The notes under the pieces were generated by a model. That model worked only from the letters and a program-made list of their open reading frames with translations. It was not told where the DNA came from and did no database searches. A DNA stretch of 64,000 nt from Neobacillus niacini (GTDB lineage: Bacteria > Bacillota > Bacilli > Bacillales > Cytobacillaceae), in the NCBI RefSeq assembly GCF_000759675.1, contig NZ_BAWM01000036.1, forward strand, positions 43,088 through 107,087. Direction: 5' to 3'. Both the position numbers and the translations under genes were made by a program. This document shows, one piece after another, positions 60,719-64,000 of this stretch. The first letter of the stretch is position 1; each line of letters starts with the position of its first letter.

Positions 60719-61597
60719 CTACACTTTCTCTCTTGTATTTTTTCCAAAGATGCCTGAAGGTCTAAAAATAAGAATCAGGATTAAGATTATAAATGCTGCA
60801 GCATCTCGCCATAAGGAGAATCCTAATGCACTTACAATCGATTCCACAACCCCAAGGATTAGACCACCGACCATGGCTCCAGGGATTATCCCGATTCCAC
60901 CTAAAACAGCCGCAACAAAGGCTTTTAATCCAGGGATAATCCCCATTAGTGGTTCAATCTTCGTATAATAGACACCAAATATAACACCAGCTGCCCCTGC
61001 TAAAGCAGAACCAATCGCGAATGTATATGAGATTGTTCGGTCTACATTTATACCCATTAAGCGGGCAGCATCCATATCGTGAGAAACAGCACGCATAGCT
61101 TTACCAATCTTCGTACGATGAACGATAAATTGTAAAATAATCATCAGTCCAACAGACACGCCAAGGATGAAAAGGGATTGGCTGCTAATTTGAGCACCGA
61201 AAAGGTTAAAGCTTGTGCTTGGCAAGACATTGTCAGGATAAGCCTCTGGCTGTGCTCCTCGAGCGTATATCACACCGTATTCAATTAACAGCGACATTCC
61301 AATTGCTGTTATTAATGCCGCAATTCTAGTCGCATTTCGAAGACGTTTGTAGGCGATTCTTTCAATCAATACTCCAAATACCGCACAAAACGCCATTGAG
61401 AATAATAACGCTGGAAAGAATCCTAGACCCCATCCCTTAATCGCATAAAACCCGACGAAAGCACCTACCATAAAAACATCACCATGGGCGAAGTTAATTA
61501 ATTTTATGATTCCATAAACCATGGTATAGCCTAATGCGATTAAGGCATAGATGCTACCGAGTGAAATTCCGTTTATCAATTGTTGTAACCACTCCAT
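60719..61597 (-). CDS. livH: Branched-chain amino acid ABC transporter permease LivH
   Basis: 292 residues from ATG 61597 with AGGAGTGAGAACA upstream. About 8 helices. LINGISLGSIYALIALGYTM and YGIIKLINFAHGDVFMVGAF are hallmark LivH motifs, with AVSHDMDAARLMGINVDR as the coupling loop. It lies 13 nt before livM, and downstream of a large palindrome that separates it from livJ. Confidence 0.95.
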   Translation of the reverse strand: MEWLQQLINGISLGSIYALIALGYTMVYGIIKLINFAHGDVFMVGAFVGFYAIKGWGLGFFPALLFSMAFCAVFGVLIERIAYKRLRNATRIAALITAIGMSLLIEYGVIYARGAQPEAYPDNVLPSTSFNLFGAQISSQSLFILGVSVGLMIILQFIVHRTKIGKAMRAVSHDMDAARLMGINVDRTISYTFAIGSALAGAAGVIFGVYYTKIEPLMGIIPGLKAFVAAVLGGIGIIPGAMVGGLILGVVESIVSALGFSLWRDAAAFIILILILIFRPSGIFGKNTREKV

Positions 61598-61632
61598 TGT
61601 TCTCACTCCTATTTATTCCAGATTTAACTCTT

Positions 61633-61677
61633 TACATAAGTAAAATGGAAGGATGATCCTTCCATTTTACTTATGTA
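61633..61677. terminator. Perfect 22-bp palindrome between livJ and livH
   Basis: Arms 61633-61654 and 61656-61677 are exact reverse complements around one base. No T-run follows, so partial termination, mRNA processing or 3' stabilisation is more likely than full termination. This would let the binding protein be made in excess over the permease. Confidence 0.7.
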
Positions 61678-61683
61678 GTACTT

Positions 61684-62865
61684 TTAAGGATTTACTTTTG
61701 TGTTAAACACTTGTTTTCCATCTTTGTATTCTAAAATGGTTGCTGTTTTAATCGGATGATGATTTTCATCAATTGATAATACTCCAGTAACAAGGCTTAA
61801 ATCTTTTGTTTTCGCTAATTCTGCTTGAATTTTACTTGAATCAGTGCTGCCGGCCCGCTTAACGGCATCCGCTAAAAAGTAAACCGTGTCATAACCAAGT
61901 GCATTGAAGGCATTAGGTGCTTCACCATTGTTCTTATCTTTAAAAGCTGTTACAAATTTTTGAACCTTTTCATCCGGATCTTCAGACGAATAATGGTTAA
62001 TTAGGTAAGTATTATTTAATGCTTCTGCTCCTGCTAAATCAACCAACTTAGGAGAATCCCATCCATCAGCACCCACTAATGGAACATCGATTCCTAATTC
62101 ACGCGCTTGCTTTACAATTAAGCCAACTTCTTCATAATATCCAGGGATAAAAATGAATGATGGATTTTTTGATTTGATTCGAGTTAATGTTGCACGGAAG
62201 TCTGTATCCTTTGCAACGTATGCTTCTTCTGCTACCACTTTACCGCCTGCTGCTTCAAACGTTTCCTTGAAGGCATCGGATAAGCCTTTTGCATAATCAC
62301 TTGAGTTGTCAGCAAAAATTGCCGCATCTTTAATTTTTAATGTATCTATAGCAAAATTGGCAGCCACTGTACCTTGGAATGGATCAATAAAAGAAGTACG
62401 GAAAACGAATTCTCTTACTTTCCCTTTTTCATCTACAGTAACAGTCGGGCTTGTTCCACCTGGAGCGATAAGAACGGTTTTCGTGTCATTCGCAATCTGA
62501 GCTTGTGCAACTGTATTACCGCTTGTTGCTGCTCCAATAACAGCTGTTACCTTGTCTTGGCTCGTTAATTTAATAATACCGTTTGTAGCCTCTGCTGCTT
62601 CAGATTTATTATCTACTTTCACAACATCAAATGTCTTACCATCTACACCGCCATTTTTATTGATTTCTTCAACAGCCATTTCAACACCTTTTGCCATTGA
62701 TTCACCATATGACGCAACATTTCCTGAAAGCTCCATGTTTACTCCCAATTTAATGGTATCTGAATTGCTGCCACTTGAACCTTCCTTTGCTCCACCTGCA
62801 CATCCTGCTAACACTCCAGCAAAGATGGTTGAAGCCATAAACACACTCGCTAATTTCTTTTTCAT
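61684..62865 (-). CDS. livJ: Branched-chain amino acid-binding lipoprotein LivJ/LivK
   Basis: 393 residues. Lipobox VLAGC at about 18-22, then a Gly/Ser linker. The type I periplasmic-binding fold shows NMELSGNVASYGESMAKGVE, AVIGAATSGNTVAQAQIAND, APGGTSPTV and GYDTVYFLADAVKRAG. AAAGGGGGAATCTTACC precedes the ATG. First gene of the operon; it captures Leu/Ile/Val outside the membrane. Specificity within the family is inferred. Confidence 0.95.
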   Translation of the reverse strand: MKKKLASVFMASTIFAGVLAGCAGGAKEGSSGSNSDTIKLGVNMELSGNVASYGESMAKGVEMAVEEINKNGGVDGKTFDVVKVDNKSEAAEATNGIIKLTSQDKVTAVIGAATSGNTVAQAQIANDTKTVLIAPGGTSPTVTVDEKGKVREFVFRTSFIDPFQGTVAANFAIDTLKIKDAAIFADNSSDYAKGLSDAFKETFEAAGGKVVAEEAYVAKDTDFRATLTRIKSKNPSFIFIPGYYEEVGLIVKQARELGIDVPLVGADGWDSPKLVDLAGAEALNNTYLINHYSSEDPDEKVQKFVTAFKDKNNGEAPNAFNALGYDTVYFLADAVKRAGSTDSSKIQAELAKTKDLSLVTGVLSIDENHHPIKTATILEYKDGKQVFNTKVNP

Positions 62866-62887
62866 GGTAAGATTCCCCCTTTGATTG

Positions 62888-62902
62888 AATTTTCTGATAC
62901 TA
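62888..62902. promoter_or_regulatory. Candidate CodY box upstream of livJ
   Basis: AATTTTCTGATACTA matches the CodY consensus AATTTTCWGAAAATT at 12 of 15 positions. It lies 23 nt before the start codon. CodY represses BCAA uptake in rich medium in Bacillus, so this fits the operon. Confidence 0.5.
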
Positions 62903-63192
62903 ATAATCGTAATCTAGTATCTTTCTTTTGACCCATGAAATTAGTTTATTGGATAAATTAATTAACAATTGTTATTGTAGTACTTTTTACATTATTAGTC
63001 TAGTATATTATTTCAATATTTCAGAACTTTTTATTTTTTATAAAAATTAAAGCGCTTTCTTGTTGTTACATTGCTTTTTTATAGAAATAATTATTTATTT
63101 CATGATATGTATTTTTTTAATATATAAAATATAATAGTTTACTATTATTCCAATTTATGTATTTTGAGGTGCTATAATTTTTTGATATATGT
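62903..63192. other. Promoter region of the liv operon
   Basis: Very A+T-rich. TTAAAGCGCTTTCT at 63047-63060 resembles a CcpA site with two mismatches, too weak to call. No gene is seen. Confidence 0.4.
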
Positions 63193-63310
63193 TTTGATTC
63201 CCTTCTTAGGTGAAAATTGAGGATATGGGAAATCAAAAGCATGGTTTAATTCCCTTCTTCGGTGGATATCAAGTTGAGAGGGAATCAAATGCGTGATCTA
63301 ATTTATCGGT
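63193..63310 (+). repeat. GATTCCC-type 52-bp repeat, two clear units and a decayed third
   Basis: TTTGATTCCCTTCTTAGGTG (63193) and TTTAATTCCCTTCTTCGGTG (63245) are 52 bp apart, each ending in GGGAA(A)TCAAA(A/T)GC. A degenerate third lies near 63297. Related units occur at 34102-34200. Confidence 0.7.
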
Positions 63311-63357
63311 GGGAAACTAGCTTAGAGGAAATCTCACTTAATAATTTTTCATATCCC

Positions 63358-63645
63358 CATCATTATTTGAGCCACGAGCTATTCGTTACCCCTACCAATA
63401 AAAATGGTGCTAAAGGGGCGTGATTAATAGCTATTCGTTACCGCTTTCTCTAAAAATAGTACTTTACGGTAATGATTAATCTTTAATCGTTCCCTTTGTT
63501 AACAGAATTGTCCTCTCACGGGCACGATTAATCCCTTATCGTTACCTCCTTTAATAAAAATGACCCTGGAAGGTAACGATTCTCTGATTATCGTTTCCTC
63601 TTTCTATAAAAATACCTTTTTACGGGCACAATTCTCATCCATTCT
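63358..63645 (+). repeat. 52-bp tandem repeat array, six units at an exact 52-bp period
   Basis: The core GATTA..(n)..ATCGTTACC has its first base at 63370 (decayed), 63422, 63474, 63526, 63578 and 63630. All intervals are exactly 52 bp. Consensus and hairpin-forming core match the array at 36069-36255. It lies just downstream of the rRNA operon terminator. Confidence 0.85.
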
Positions 63646-63678
63646 TTTATTTAGAGCTTATTTTCCTCTCGAATAATA

Positions 63679-63715
63679 CAAAGAAGCACAACCCTTATCG
63701 GGTTGTGCTTCTTTT

Positions 63716-63716
<1 letters not shown>
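63679..63716 (-). terminator. Terminator of the rRNA operon
   Basis: Perfect 14-bp stem AAGAAGCACAACCC / GGGTTGTGCTTCTT with a 5-nt loop, directly after 5S rRNA. Confidence 0.92.
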
Positions 63717-63832
<116 letters not shown>

Positions 63833-63902
63833 TTTTTTAGAGGTTTCATTCCCTCAAAACTAGATAACCAGAAGAAGTTGTAAAACGAGTTCGCTTTAAA
63901 AA

Positions 63903-64000
63903 TTGGTTAAGTCCTAGAACGATTAGTATCAGTCAGCTCCACACGTTACCGCGCTTCCACCTCTGACCTATCAACCTGATCATCTTTCAGGGTTCTTACT
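63903..64000 (-). rRNA. rrl: 23S ribosomal RNA, 3' end (partial)
   Basis: The minus strand from the window edge reads the conserved 3' end of 23S rRNA (GAUGAUCAGGUUGAUAGGUC, GGUGGAAGCGCGGUAACGUG, ACUGAUACUAAUCG, GGACUUAACC). The 5S-23S spacer is about 70 nt and holds no tRNA. Confidence 0.97.

Noticed and set aside
63047..63060. CcpA (cre) site upstream of livJ
   Set aside because: TTAAAGCGCTTTCT has two mismatches at key positions and lies about 180 nt from the start codon. Too weak.
63833..63902. tRNA gene between 23S and 5S
   Set aside because: The spacer is only about 70 nt and shows no cloverleaf or T-loop motif.

Overview
The window looks like chromosomal DNA of an endospore-forming, low-GC Gram-positive bacterium of the Bacillaceae, most like the Bacillus/Neobacillus group (inferred from gene content only). 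Evidence includes a CwlJ cortex-lytic enzyme, a GerA-type germinant receptor operon, YjcZ-like mini-proteins, a YcnK/YcnI copper operon, CspC-type cold-shock proteins and YabR. Ribosome binding sites are strong (AGGAGG or AGGGGG type) and TTG starts are frequent. No prophage, insertion sequence, CRISPR array or tRNA was recognised.

Layout. 1-2.5 kb: partial guanine deaminase, three tiny genes and cwlJ. 2.6-6.1 kb: a membrane protein, a decayed VOC gene, an orphan acyl carrier protein and a serine hydrolase. 6.3-9.1 kb: cspC and the copper operon ycnK-copC-ycnI. 9.3-12.3 kb: proteins of unknown function, including three tandem Asn/Asp-rich paralogues and a related fourth gene. 12.4-19.9 kb: DUF1284 protein, truncated haemoglobin, uracil permease, isochorismatase-like hydrolase, LLM oxidoreductase, TetR regulator, thioredoxin-fold protein and YdhR-like protein. 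20.3-25 kb: CBS protein, secreted unknowns and an ECF sigma/anti-sigma pair. 25.4-32.1 kb: cysteine desulfurase, small genes and a four-gene germination operon. 32.2-39.7 kb: hydrolase, EamA transporter, an atypical DUF3800 protein, a candidate sRNA, a 52-bp repeat array, a second cspC and an operon of PD-(D/E)XK-like protein, LytTR regulator and CoA-transferase. 39.9-50.2 kb: unknown membrane protein, aldolase-like lyase, bioY-bioB and assorted enzymes. 50.4-58.2 kb: dehydrogenase, DbpA helicase, guanylate-kinase-like protein, YabR, an orphan tautomerase/decarboxylase pair, HAD phosphatase and a BsuPI lipoprotein. 58.3-62.9 kb: a complete branched-chain amino-acid ABC transporter (livJ-livH-livM-livG-livF). 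63.2-64 kb: more 52-bp repeats, then the 3' end of an rRNA operon (5S and partial 23S, minus strand).

Clear functional modules are copper sensing and handling, germinant sensing and cortex lysis, biotin uptake and synthesis, and BCAA import with a candidate CodY site. The features least explained by known families are the Asn/Asp-rich tandem array, the two loci of 52-bp intergenic repeats, the matched hairpin leaders of the two cspC genes, several long perfect palindromes and a putative sRNA. No defence system or other multi-gene novelty could be demonstrated from sequence alone.
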